This document shows positions 42,561-53,561 of a DNA stretch of 64,000 nucleotides, piece after piece (the stretch's first letter is position 1; each line of letters begins with the position of its first letter). Both the position numbers and the translations under genes were made by a program. This DNA is from Scolanthus callimorphus (Eukaryota > Cnidaria > Anthozoa > Actiniaria > Edwardsiidae), in contig CM066925.1 of NCBI GenBank assembly GCA_033964015.1, forward strand, positions 7,395,998 through 7,459,997, given 5' to 3'. Below the pieces are notes generated by a model that worked only from the letters and a program-made list of their open reading frames with translations, made no database searches and was not told where the DNA came from.

Positions 42561-43765
42561 CACATCGATAGCACAAAAACCCCCGAAAAACATGACTTTT
42601 GTGTATTATTTACGAGCTCAAAACATCACATTTCCCTCAGAGACGGATATCGCAGGATAGCTGTCATGTACAGAAGACAGCTATTGGCGTTCCAATGACC
42701 ATATTTGGGCAGTGCATCGATGTGCTGAATATAATAGGGGATATTCTTTTGGCAATAGTTTAACCACAGGCAGACCAGACTAAATATCAGCGGATTGAGT
42801 ATATTTGTGGTTTTAACTTATTTCCTTTTCACAATGTCTCTTGTATATTGTATTTGGTGGGGTTGATGAAATTACTTTGAATCCAATGAAACTCTCATAA
42901 TTCTCAATATGACTTACTTGCGTGCCATTTGGGTGAGTTTTAGGGCCATTCTAGTGGGTTTTTCTTTTTTCCGCTCACTCCCCACTATCATAATAACCAC
43001 ACAAGGTGTCACTGCTCAAAACATGGAACAGCCACAAACTTCACCAAGTTTCACACTGAAAACCTGCTCATTCGAATTCCAAACTTTGGTTGGCCATCGA
43101 AGAAAGGTCGAGCAACAACTTGAAGCAGTTTCAGCTTTTTAGATTCGGGAAAATGTAATAAACTCTGGCCAAGAATTCCAACCTCCAGTGATTCTCGTAT
43201 GATCCAGAGTCAAACCAAGACGGAAATGGCCAGCAGATGCACACAAAACAATGGATTTCAATGGTCGGATTGCCAGTTACCGCTTGCATAGTCATGTGCC
43301 AACTCACCTGAAATCAAAATTCATAAGAGTAATTATTGGGAAATAGTGATACAGACCTATCACTTCCAATAGTCTAGTCGATAGAGGGGGTTCACGTGCA
43401 CCTCCCGGAACTAGTAACGAGACATACATTTTTGGAATCCTTAGGATGTCTAGAAAATGGTTTCAGATGTTAACAGCTCGAAAAAGTGTCCCACGTCCCA
43501 ATTGTGTGACATTGTTGACTTGTTTTTTATTTATATTCGTTTGTTATTTAATGAGATTGTTTTGATATTCAAAGAGGCCATTTTATAGACTGTAGCACTG
43601 TTGAGAAAAGCTCTTTAGATTCTAAATCTATACCTTTGCGATCTTAGGAATACACTGATCACATGTAGACAAGTTGCAGTTGTGCGCGCTCAACCGTTGC
43701 CACCATACATAAGTTTGTGACATGTTTTTGACAGGTTTTTGACAAGTTTGAAGCCTTCCGGTTAG

Positions 43766-43955
43766 CAAATAGGCAATAGGAAATTTTCATTATGTCGTAT
43801 TTTACTACAACTACCAGAAACGTTTGCGTTGTTCCTTTTGTTCGCGCAATCACCTCCTATTGTTTCCAATAGCGTTTTATCTGCATAAGAAAAGAAAACT
43901 GAAAAGGATTCTGGTAGTCGTAGTCAAATGACGCAATAGTGCAAATGTCCTATTA
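43766..43955. mobile_element. MITE with CAATAGGA ends, copy 2
   Basis: Shares ACTACAACTACCAGAA, AAAAGGATTCTGGTAGT and the AATGTCCTATT end with 16413-16602. Confidence 0.6.
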
Positions 43956-43969
43956 CATTGAGAGTAATT

Positions 43970-44345
43970 AGGGACGGACCATTAGAAATTTTTTTGGGGG
44001 GGGGGCAAATCGTGCAGAGGTCAGAGAAAAGAAAAAAAAGCATGCACTTGCAGGCTGCCATTTTGTTTTGCTTTTTTCAACTGAAAAGTTACGTTTTGAA
44101 CTGAAGCTAAATAAAAATTTCGGCGCGCTTCGTGCACATAAAGGAAAACATCTATTATAGTTTTTGAGAACTCGCGCAACGAAAAGGCACTACCCTCGCG
44201 CCGTTTACAAGGACAACTGTATCTTCTTTGCTATACATAAGAAACGGAATGTTCATCTACCCTTGCTCTGAGGCTTGATGAAATGCATTTATCAAAATTT
44301 GGGCATGCTTCGCACGCAACAAAAGAAAAGTGTGATCCCTATGTA
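43970..44345. mobile_element. Relative of the 9572-10649 element
   Basis: Shares GCGCCGTTTACAAGGACAA, CATCTACCC(T)TTGCTCTGAGG and AAAATTTGGGC(A)TGCTTCGC with that element's interior and starts with the same G-rich ATTTTTTTGGGGGG patch. Diverged and without its other end. Confidence 0.55.
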
Positions 44346-44349
44346 AAAT

Positions 44350-45040
44350 GTCTTCTACTATGTCGATAAGATAAATCATCTATTGAGAGCTGAAAGCTGA
44401 ATTGTTAATAAAATAATTATTATTTTTATATTTAATATATTAAAATACGATTGCATTTGTGAAAGGAACAACATGTACTTCACCATCTACAGAGCAATAT
44501 TAATATTAACATTTATATTAATGCAACTAGACCGTTATCTATTGGTTTTACAAAGGGATTTACGGAACCAGATCCCTGAATGGAGCACAGCGGAAGATTG
44601 GAAGCTTCCATTGCTCTACGCTCTGTTATATGAGCAATAAATACAGGACACAATTTACTTGGAAAACTATGCCTGCCCCTAGTACCAGACTATGCCTTTA
44701 ATATCCATATTTAGTATCTCTATGACCAGATCGAGCAAAGAAGGCATTTCTTTCGTACAAGGAAGAGTCGACTAGCTGTTGCGCAGATCCCCATAAAGCG
44801 GAAGTAGAAATGTCTATAAAAACAAAAGAAAAGAAAAACAAAATAAATTGTGATTTTCTAGGCTAACATTAAGGCCAAAATCCTTAATTACTCAACCTAA
44901 ATTGGAGTTATATACACCTCGACCAAAAAGGGAGGTATAGGCTAATTACCTTATACGCTCAGCTACATACATGGGACACCGTTAACGGTTGAACTAATAA
45001 AACATGAAATTGTTAACACCACCAGTAGCTAGTTACCGTG
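44350..45040. other. Non-coding stretch
   Basis: A/T-rich DNA with no gene, inverted repeat or array that I can support. Confidence 0.4.
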
Positions 45041-45042
45041 CG

Positions 45043-46235
45043 CTAGTAACTACGACAGTCTAGGCGAAGAGCCAGCATGTTGAAAGACGGAGAGCCTGAA
45101 ATTACAGAGGGCTTCTTGTGGTAAAGAGCCTTCTGGCCAGGGCCAGGGACAAGGAGATTAGGAATGCGAGGTAATGTTATGACGTCAACAACAAACGGCA
45201 CGAATTTAGATGGGCTATCGTGCAAGAAGGGCCAGAAAAAGGCAGACGTTCATTCTGGTATAATTAAGGTGTGCCAATTCCGCGGCATACGCGCAAATGC
45301 TTCACTGACACAGTAATAAGGCAGACTGGTGGGCCAATCAAATTGTTCTCCAAAATCCAGTCTTGCGCAAGTGCATCTACAGATTCACAGCCTGTCGCGC
45401 AATAACGAGAATTATAACGGGGCAGTTGACTATTAAAGTACGAGGAGAAACGGTCCACAGTGTGGGGGCCCCATAAGCTGTCGAGGATACGAAAAATCCT
45501 TGTATTGATACTCCAGTCGTCTTTGTCGACAAATCTGCTAAGCAAATCCGCCCTTGTGTTCTCCTCACGTGGAAGCCATTGCACGTTAAGAGAGATATTA
45601 TGCTCCATACATAAACGCACAGTCTGAATCGCGATAGCTTGTAAATGAGGCTTAGAGCTTCCTACTTGTAATATACGAGATGCACCCATGTTATCTACAA
45701 ATACTTTAACTGTCTGCAGTGAAAGGTTACACGCATACGACTTGAGAACATTATAAACGGCCTTGACTTCACGATATGTAGAGCACTCATTAACCTCCCA
45801 TTCCTCAAACATAAAGGGTTTACACAGCGAGGCGGAGACTGGTGCTCTTTAACACAGTTTTTAGCCAGTAATTCACATATAGCTTGTTCCACGAAGTCTG
45901 GATTACGCAAAGACGATCGATTATTCCGTAGGAAACAAGGAGGGGAACTTCTAAAAAGGGGAGCCCATATCCGTCTTTGATCATATCTAATACGAATGCT
46001 GGGGCGTTAAGGGTGCCTTGCCAGAACTGAATAGCGTTAATGAGCCCGCCCTTCACAGATGGTTCAAGTTCGGAAAAATCAGAAATCTTAGCACTTGAGC
46101 AAACACATGGGTCAATATCAACATCATCACTTAGCTGTAAATCCTCATTGTAAAATTCATCCACGTCTAGTCATTTGCGAGCAGGAGGGGCTGGTTTCTG
46201 GCAGTTCGCAGCAAGGTGACCATACTCCCAGCACT
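45043..46235 (-). pseudogene. Internally deleted DIRS-like retroelement
   Basis: Reading on the minus strand: a CCHC-like knuckle (CWEYGHLAANC) at ~46230, then the start of a DIRS reverse transcriptase region (APAFVLDMIKDGYGLPF, RNPDFVEQAICELL, CVNPL), then a jump without the catalytic core to RNase H (ECSTYREVKAVYNVL, VFVDNMGASRILQVGS, WLPREENTRADLLSRF, WSINTRIFRILDSLWGPHTV), and finally a frameshifted WPFLHDSPSKFVPFVV tail. The missing core and frame changes mean it is dead. No tyrosine recombinase is in view. DIRS assignment rests on the RNase H and ENT.ADLLSR motifs and on family knowledge. Confidence 0.7.
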
Positions 46236-46802
46236 AAAATTGAAAAAAGCCATAAATTAACATATGAGAAATGATGTATAGGAAAAGGGAAAATCAATGG
46301 GAGTTTAAAAAACTACCTTGACATCGATAGTAGAATATAATGAATAAAAACTAACCGAAAATCAAAATTAACCTGGTTTTGCCTGGTACTGTTTGCCTGG
46401 TACTGTTACAGGGCGAGAGTGAAAGCAAACTATGCGATACCGCATTTAAAGAGAAATAAATGACACGGCTCATATGCCTGGAAAAATACTGCCAATGAGC
46501 GGTTGCTTGCCATTGGCTAACGCGTAGAAAACCAATATCTCCTTACTACGTGACGGAGATAGTTTATAATCCATGATCAATATCAAAATAGTCAGCTAAG
46601 ATCACTACTGCCTCCAAAAGACGATGAACTATTATATTCCACATGTGGCAACAACAAGTAGACTTTATTGATATCGTCCCGGAGTTACTACTGTTTGTAC
46701 TGTTGACATTGTTGTTATAGTAATATCGATCAGCTCATAGATAAAGCAAAACAGTTGACGTTGAAATGTGTACAAGCCTAGCCTAAAACCTGTGTAATTT
46801 AG

Positions 46803-47111
46803 AGTGATTGATTCACTAAAACATATCCAACGTGATTGAGTATTGACCATAACTGTTGTGTAGTATTCCCTGGAAATATTTACTACAGTTGTAATCTTAT
46901 AGTTTATCTGTGTAGTTTAGAAGCTAGCATCCGACACGATTTTTACTGTTATCGGTGTTCTAAAACATAACACAGAACATTTCGGCGCTTTGCCGGATTT
47001 AATGTTGTAAAGAAAAAATAATTGTTTTCTTCTAAAAGTTCAGTAGTAGTGTTTGATTCACTAAACATATCCAACGTGATTAAACATTGATCATGACTGT
47101 TGTGTTTTAGC
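46803..47111. repeat. Direct repeat pair around ~180 bp
   Basis: A ~60-bp sequence with CATATCCAACGTGATT and TGTTGTGT at 46803-46866 recurs at 47049-47111. Both copies begin GATTCACTAAA. Function unknown. Confidence 0.55.
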
Positions 47112-47276
47112 GCTACGAATCATTGTCGCCAAAGGGGACAGCAGCATTTAGAAATGACCAAGAACATAATGAAAATGCCATTCATGATGTAAAGCAAAGT
47201 TGTACGCTAGAATATCAGGACCTACATCTCCAATGGAACTTTTATTTGAACCAAGTTTCAGCTATCTTGCTCACAT

Positions 47277-47340
47277 TAACAAACTATGATGTCATAGTGA
47301 AATAGGGCAATTGCAATTTTGGTTTCGTGCTCAGCTAGTA
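47277..47340 (-). pseudogene. Tc1/IS630-like transposase, C-terminal end
   Basis: Minus strand, LLAEHETKIAIALFHYDI to a stop at 47277. Joined to 52375 by removal of the Harbinger element it continues KAFLRRNQLL in the same frame, so it is the severed end of the same transposase. Confidence 0.7.
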
Positions 47341-47634
47341 GGGACCTTAAGATCCAGGACGGGAGATAGGACGACGGCGCGCGCTTGGACGTTTAGGACT
47401 AGGCCGAGGTCCTCGTCTCGACGGCACATAATTTTTGCTAAGATTTTCACGACGGGGACGCCATTTTTATTCTAGAATATCAATACTGTATATTCGTTTT
47501 ATTCAGCCGCATGTAATAGTTTCGGAGAGCTTATTAAGAGTTTTTTGATGTGAAATCATTGTAGCTTATTTGGCATGACGAATGGATTAAAGCTGACGCC
47601 TACACGCTTCGTCATTTGTTTGTGTGAGTAAAAA

Positions 47635-49429
47635 TTGGCTTTTCATTTGTTTAGCTTGATTTATAGTCGGGGATGTGTTATTTTTGAGATGAGTTTTAAG
47701 GCTGCAAGGGATGCATTGGTTTTAAGTTATAATAGCGGAGTTATAGACGATGAGGAATTTTGTTTGTTATATGATGCTTATACTTCCAAGAACCCTGATT
47801 TCCCGTACGAATTGTACGAACATTTCGATCTTGAAGACATGGACAACACGGAGTGCAAGGCTGAATTCCGTTTTGCTAAAGCTGATATCCCCGTTTTGGC
47901 TGAGGCTTTAGCCATACCAGAAACATTTACATGCAGTCAGGGCTCCGTGGTTGATGGAATAGAAGGTCTTTGCATCATGCTGAAGAGGTTTAGCTACCCA
48001 TGTAGGTTTTCAGATGTAATTCATCCCTTCGCTCGCCCTGTTCCTGTCCTGAGTATGATCTGCAGCACTGTAGTTGACTACATATATGGCATCCATGCCC
48101 ACAGATTAACTCAGTATAATCACAATCTCCTTAATCCTGCAAGTCTTCAGCTCTATGCAGATGCAGTTTATGCAAAAGGTGCAGCCCTTGATAATTGTTT
48201 TGGGTTTGTGGATGGAACAGTGAGGCCCATCTGCCGTCCGGGAGAAATGCAGAGAGCTGTGTATAATGGGCACAAAAGGGTTCATGGACTGAAGTTCCAG
48301 TCGGTTGCTCTGCCAAATGGTATTATCGCAAATCTTTTTGGGCCTGTTGGTAAGCAATCAATTGTTCTTACATGGATGCAAAATACTGTCCAATAGTATA
48401 ACAGAAACAAATATGCTCAATTCCACAGAGGGAGTTCAGGCCAGTTATATTTTGAATGGGCAGTTCACCATGTGATTTCCAGGAATAAAAGTCTCATTTT
48501 CTATACCAGTGCTACAATTTTAATTCAGGAAATTCAAGTGGGTGGGTTCATTCCCCTAATGATTTCCTCTATGTTTTCTTCTGGAATTGCATGGCTTATA
48601 TTGATTGATTTTAAATCAGACTTATTTATTGATTAGATTGTCATTACAAAATGTCCTCATCCAAATTTGCAAGGAGTCTCAAAATGCATCACGTTGTCAA
48701 GAATGTACATGTATAAGAACCTGAATATGAAGGTTTTGTGATTTTCAAAAGGCCTGAGGTTTGATATACTTGGGGAGGGCTAATGCAGTTATCATCTGAT
48801 TATTAATCTGAATCAGTAATCTAAACCACTTTGAATGTACCAATGGCAGAAATATTAGATACATGTAGCTGTAGAAAGGCACCAGTTGCATTTAGAGCAT
48901 CATTCAATTTCTAGTGCCCCAAAATAGTTTTCTTGTTACTTTTTATTGGATAGCCTTATTTTAATTGAATGTTTATATAATATATAATATATAATATTTT
49001 AAAGTCTATTTATTTTCAGCAGGGAGAAAACATGATGCGTCTATGCTCGATGAGTCTAATCTTCTCAATGATCTTGAAAGGAATGCATTTTCTCCCACTG
49101 GCCAAGCCATGTGCATCTATGGGGATCCTGCATATCCACACAGAGTACATCTCCAAAGACCATTTCAATTTGGCACAACACCCCCAATGATCAATTTCAA
49201 TCAATCTATGAGCAAAGTTCGCACCTCGGTTGAGTGGATTTTTGGAGACATTATTAATTATTATAAATTCCTAGACTTTAAGAAAAACTTGAAGTTAGGC
49301 TTAAGTCCTATTGGAAAAATGTATATTGTCTGTGCACTGCTCCACAATGCACTTACTTGTATTTATGGCAACACCACTTCAGAGTTTTTCCAGCTGGATC
49401 CACCATCACTTGAGGATTACTTTGTTTAG
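47635..49429 (+). CDS. Harbinger DDE transposase, two exons
   Basis: Exon 1 runs from 47635 (or the more likely ATG at 47689, MSFKAARDALVLS) to 48349; donor GTAAGC. Exon 2 runs from 49020 (acceptor TATTTTCAG) to TAG at 49429. The splice restores the family motif GPVAGRKHDASML. Catalytic triad: Asp in GFVDGTVRPICRP (~193), Asp in YGDPAYP and Glu in RTSVEWIFGDI. Full length (~372 residues from the first ATG) with no internal stop, so it may be functional. In the nucleus it cuts and pastes the element, usually with the Myb partner. A GCAG after the acceptor would allow an alternative site one codon later. Confidence 0.9.
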
Positions 49430-50617
49430 TATAGGGTATGTTCCTTCATTATACTGAGGGGGAATGAATATTTTATTTTGCAAAACAATTTTCTGGGGTG
49501 ACATCCCCTTCGAAAAAAGGTGGCTTTCTTGGTTTAAGTTCCCCCCCCCCCCCCCCTCCCCCCCCCTCCTCCTTCCATCCTTTGAACGAAACAAGGCATA
49601 TCCATTTTGTTATATTTAAGTTTCAGAAGAACAAAGAAAGTGGGGATATAAACGGAATTTGTGCCTCAGGACTAACCCAAAGCCTGAATATAACAAGTTC
49701 CCTAGGGGGTCTAGGGGTAATGCATCCCAGGGAAACAGTCAAGATAATACAATTGCAAGATGGCGTGAAATGTATTAGCTACATGTAAATACACTAAGAG
49801 CCCCTCTCAGTGTTTGCTAAATACTTCAGAGCCCCACCCCTTTTCTAGGCTCTAAAAAGTTTGGTGCCCTCCCCTCAAAGTGTATTTCAAGATTCAATTG
49901 AATATTTGCTAAGTTACTTTATAACTTTAAAAGTGGTCTGTATGGGAGTTGTCAAAATGTTCAGTGCATTATGGGAGAAATGGAATTAATAAATGCATAA
50001 GTCATTCAACCCTATATGCTTGTAAGTGAGCTCAACTATATGCTTCTAAGTGAGCTCTATATGCTAAGTCTGCAAATCTGAGTTTGTCATTACTATGTAT
50101 TCCATAATTAAATCATCTATACATAAAAAGCTTGTGTTGAAAACATTCACTGATCTTTTTTTCTTGCCTGTAATTGCTGTTGATGATGCAAAAATGTGTA
50201 CTTCCAGAGAAATTCCATACCCCACCATAGATACACAGAGGAAATAACCCCAAGGACCTGGGAAAATGCAGTATTTGTATGACTCCCTGGAAATTTAGGC
50301 CAATTGGACCCCCTAACCCCCACCCCCCATCTCCCTACTTAGAGCGGATTTCAGAGGACTGTTGAAAGTAAACCAGACTTGTGTTTAGTCGGTGTTTGTA
50401 TTGGTCCAGAGCAACGTCTTTCTACTTTTTCAACTTAAATTAAATCTGCCAATTCTCATGTCATGACTAAATGCAAGTCTTACTTTGCCTCCTGATTGGT
50501 TCCACTCTATCCAAGAGAAAAGGGAAAAACATTCTACAAGTATGGCTGAGGCTAATATAATGATGCAAGATGTGAATTTTATATCATTTGAATAAATAGT
50601 CTTTGAAATGTACATGT

Positions 50618-50793
50618 ATCTACACAAATCAAGCTTTTTGAAGACACAATATAAAAAAAAATTGACAGATAATTTTTGCATCAGTTTTCAATCATGTACA
50701 GTATCTACACAAATCAAGCTTTTTGAAGACACAATAACTTTAACCAATTTGTGCAAGAAAATGTGACATAATTTTTGCATCAGTTTTCAATCA
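50618..50793. repeat. Tandem duplication of ~88 bp
   Basis: ATCTACACAAATCAAGCTTT ... TTTTTGCATCAGTTTTCAAT occurs twice in succession, in the 3' flank of the Myb-like gene. Confidence 0.75.
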
Positions 50794-50891
50794 GCTTAAT
50801 TCTTTTCCATGAATTTTGTAAACATATTGAGCATCATGTATTGAAACTGGTTTGCTTGTTGTTGCTGATTTTGAAGCTGTTCTCCGAACAT

Positions 50892-52147
50892 CTAGCCTGC
50901 GAAAGCAGCCGCCACTTTGCGAGTCGCCTTTTCCGGCGACTCGCAAAGTGGCGGCTGCTTTCGCAGGCTACCGAACATCTTGATCATTGCCTCATTCTTT
51001 CCAGCCTCTTGTTGCAACTCTTGCTTCTTCAGCTCCAATTCCTCTTTTTTGATCTCATCCATTCTTTCATTTCTATCTCTAAGGAAATCTAGTGTCTCAT
51101 TTGCACTTGTTCTCCTCTTCTTTCCCTTTCCTCCATCCTCTGTTCTTTTCTTTTTCTCTCCCAGTCTTTCCATGGCCCTCTTTCTAATCTCCTCTGCATC
51201 CTTCTTGTCTTCCTGGTTCTTTTTCCTCTGGGTGGCAGCTTCTTCTTGTTTTTTATCTGCCTCATCCTCTCTTACAATTAGATCTTCCAAAGCTTGATCA
51301 ACTTCTGTCAAGTCTTCAGTTTCTATTCCACTGGCTCTCTCTTCTTCTCTTAATCTACGCCTATATGCCTTTGCTAGATTTTTATACCTTTCCCTTACTG
51401 CTCTCTGGTCAACCTTGAATTTTGGGGTCTCCACTTGCATAAGTCGATCTACTATTTGATCCCATTTTTTTCCTCTTTGAACCGTGCCACGCTTTGTCCC
51501 CCTAAAGGGACAATTGGCAAGAAGCTCCCGGACGAATATTATATCGTGTTCTTCTTTCCAAAACATTCTGTGATAAAAAATAGAACTCAATTAAGCTTAC
51601 TTAAAATAAATACCGAAAGTCACTTTACCTCCAACTCGAGCCCCCCATCCCCTGGATTTCCAACGAAAAATAGGACAATCCTTTTCACTTTTTATGTTCA
51701 ATTAATGCGTGAAAGACTAAGTGCAACCTCCTTGATGTAATTTAAAAATCAACTTTTAGTGGTATAACGAGTAGAGTAAAGAGCTCCTCTTTTTGCAGGG
51801 AAAATTTTGCAGTTTTTTAGTTTGCTTTCTTGTCTAAAATTCAACAAATTGTTGAATTTTAGACAAGAAAGCAAACTAAAAAACGGCAAAATTATGTGGT
51901 TTTGATAATCATCGGTAGTTAAACAAAATAGATGTTACAACTAAACCTGGAAAGTAATATTAAATTATAAAGGAAGACAGGAAATCTCGCGAAAGAAAGC
52001 TTACAGCAAGAAAGTGTGTTTCGGACCCGGCATGCGGCAAGCGACAAAGTAAACACCATGCAAAAAGACAGCAAAAATATGTACTTACGCAGGTTTTTTG
52101 GTATTTTTTTCCTTTGAAGATTCCTCTGTAGGTGGAGAAATGTCCAT
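50892..52147 (-). CDS. Myb/SANT-like protein of the Harbinger element, truncated
   Basis: Exon 1 52147-52089 (MDISPPTEESSKEKNTKKP), donor GTAAGT; exon 2 51567-50892, acceptor TTTATCACAG. The junction reads KKPAMFWKEEHD in phase. The Myb/SANT-like trihelix region spans MFWKEEHDIIFVRELL to VRERYKNLAKAYRRRL, followed by an acidic then long Lys/Glu/Arg coiled coil. The natural end is replaced: a 77-bp foldback (50894-50970) supplies SLRKQPPLCESPEKAT.. and a stop, while the original tail (EQLQNQQQQANQ ... KFMEKN, stop ~50807) survives past the foldback in phase. Known role of this partner: nuclear import of, and DNA binding with, the transposase. Confidence 0.85.
50894..50970. mobile_element. 77-bp foldback in the Myb-like coding exon
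   Basis: AGCCTGCGAAAGCAGCCGCC with its inverse GGCGGCTGCTTTCGCAGGCT, arms ~35 bp, six-base loop. CCGAACATCT is repeated at 50884-50893 and 50971-50980. Removing foldback plus one repeat reopens a longer reading frame, so this is a real insertion. Confidence 0.85.
51804..51892. repeat. 89-bp near-perfect palindrome in the Myb-like intron
   Basis: ATTTTGCAGTTTTTTAGTTT and AAACTAAAAAACGGCAAAAT pair with one mismatch, loop of a single base at TTCAACAAATTGTTGAA. No flanking direct repeat recognised. Confidence 0.75.
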
Positions 52148-52374
52148 TTTTATATCAGCCAGTACTTTCACAAGGGAAAAAGGCGCAAAATTCACTCGAT
52201 AAAAGCTACAACGCCAAACTTGCGATTTTGCCGTCCTCGACGGGAGAGGACGGGAGCAGGACGGCGTCACGCAACTTGTGAAAATAGATTTTATCGTTAC
52301 TGCGCATGCTCAGATATACTAAATTACTTCCGGTCGGCCGTCGTCCTCGCTCCCGTCCTGGATCTTAAGGTCCC

Positions 52375-53300
52375 TAGTAACTGGTTGCGACGCAGAAAAG
52401 CCTTGATAATATGAAAGCACATCTCACACGTATTGAAATCGGGAGAGTATGGGGGCTGAGCCTCGCTCAATATTGAGCTATCATATCCTCCAAAACAGGT
52501 TCGAAAAATCGTGCATGATGAGAACCACAATTGTCCATGATCACACAATGTCCGCGTTCAATAACACTTCCATCTTGGCGCTCTAGCTGCAAAGCTTCGG
52601 CGAAAAATAGAAGAAATTCCATGCCATTTGAAGGACCATTTAGGATGTTATAAAAATCAACTGCGCTTGATGAATGTAGCACGTTGATTGTGAAATTCGC
52701 ATCGGAGGCGTATCGCTGCACCTCGAATGCAGGCTCTCCTACAGGGGAACTTCCGTATGCTCTATTTTGTATTTTTATTACCCCGCTTTCATCAAAAAAG
52801 TGAGGCTGGGTCGGGTGAAAATTTGCTCTCTCAGCGAGGTAGTTGTCTCTTGATTGCTACATCGGGAGTCATTGATTCGCGTTGGATTGCAGTTATTTGT
52901 TTCCTTGTCATTCGGTGTTGGTACGGGACACTTTGTTTATTTGTGAAATGCTCGGAATATCATTTCCGTGCAAGACCCTATCTGTCAGAAGCTTCTGCTG
53001 TATTTCTTTTCCATAAATACTTGGTTTCATCATAGTTAGTAGAGGAGACTACTAACTATGGTTTCATGAGGCGTTCAACTTCTTTAAACTCTGATGCAGG
53101 TGTGTCGAGTTTTCGCGGGCCGGACGTTGTTTTTGGCGCAGGGATAGTAATATTGGCTTCGTTGTAACGCGTCACCACTTTATCAACATACGGTCGGCTC
53201 ACACGTAGTTGTCTTGCTATTTCTTGCTTACTATTTACCTCGTGATAGAGGTCTAGCATTCTTTCTCTATCATAAAACCCGCAGTGTTGGTTTAGGCGAA
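52375..53300 (-). pseudogene. Tc1/IS630-like transposase, main part
   Basis: Minus strand. HTH region (MLDLYHEVNSKQEIARQLRV, SRPYVDKVVTRY) from ~53290, then SIYGKEIQQKLLTDRV, TRKQITAIQRESMTPDV, HFFDESGVIKIQNRAYGSS (first catalytic Asp), GHCVIMDNCGSHHARFF (second Asp) and PPYSPDFNTCEMCF (Glu), ending KAFLRRNQLL where the Harbinger element cuts it. Broken by a 37-bp palindrome-type insertion at 53031 and by frame changes near 52915 and 52860. TIRs not identified. DDE_3 (PF13358) type. Confidence 0.8.
53031..53059. repeat. 29-bp palindromic insert with 8-bp duplication
   Basis: CATAGTTAGTAG / CTACTAACTATG around AGGAGA, flanked by GGTTTCAT at 53023-53030 and 53060-53067. Removing 37 bp rejoins ERLMKP to SIYGKE in one frame of the Tc1-like transposase. 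Confidence 0.8.
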
Positions 53301-53561
53301 CTTGGATATTTCACCACTGCAAGAAAGCGGATTTTATGAACAAAGTGTGTGATCAGAATAATATTCAAAACTGAAGTACTTACTAGCTAAATATCTATCC
53401 ATATTAATAATTATCTCAACACGGAGGTCTCTGTAGACTGGAAGAGGTTCAGAAACTCGCGCCTTAAAGCGAACTGTTTCTCGACCGGAAGCCATCAAAC
53501 TTGCTTATTATGTCAACCTCAATGTCAATTGTTAACCTTATTATTATTATCTCGTTTTTAG

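Larger units (their letters stand above)
47341..52374. mobile_element. Complete PIF/Harbinger transposon
   Basis: 5034 bp. Inverted ends GGGACCTTAAGATCCAGGAC continuing GGGAG on both sides; TAGTA lies on both flanks (47336-47340, 52375-52379), so the exact duplication (3 to 5 bp) is ambiguous. Subterminal GGACGGGAG / GTCCTCG motifs recur near both ends (47345-47420, 52225-52350), the likely transposase binding sites. It carries both proteins that Harbinger elements need: a DDE transposase (plus) and a Myb/SANT-like protein (minus), in convergent orientation. Inserted into the Tc1-like pseudogene. Confidence 0.9.
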
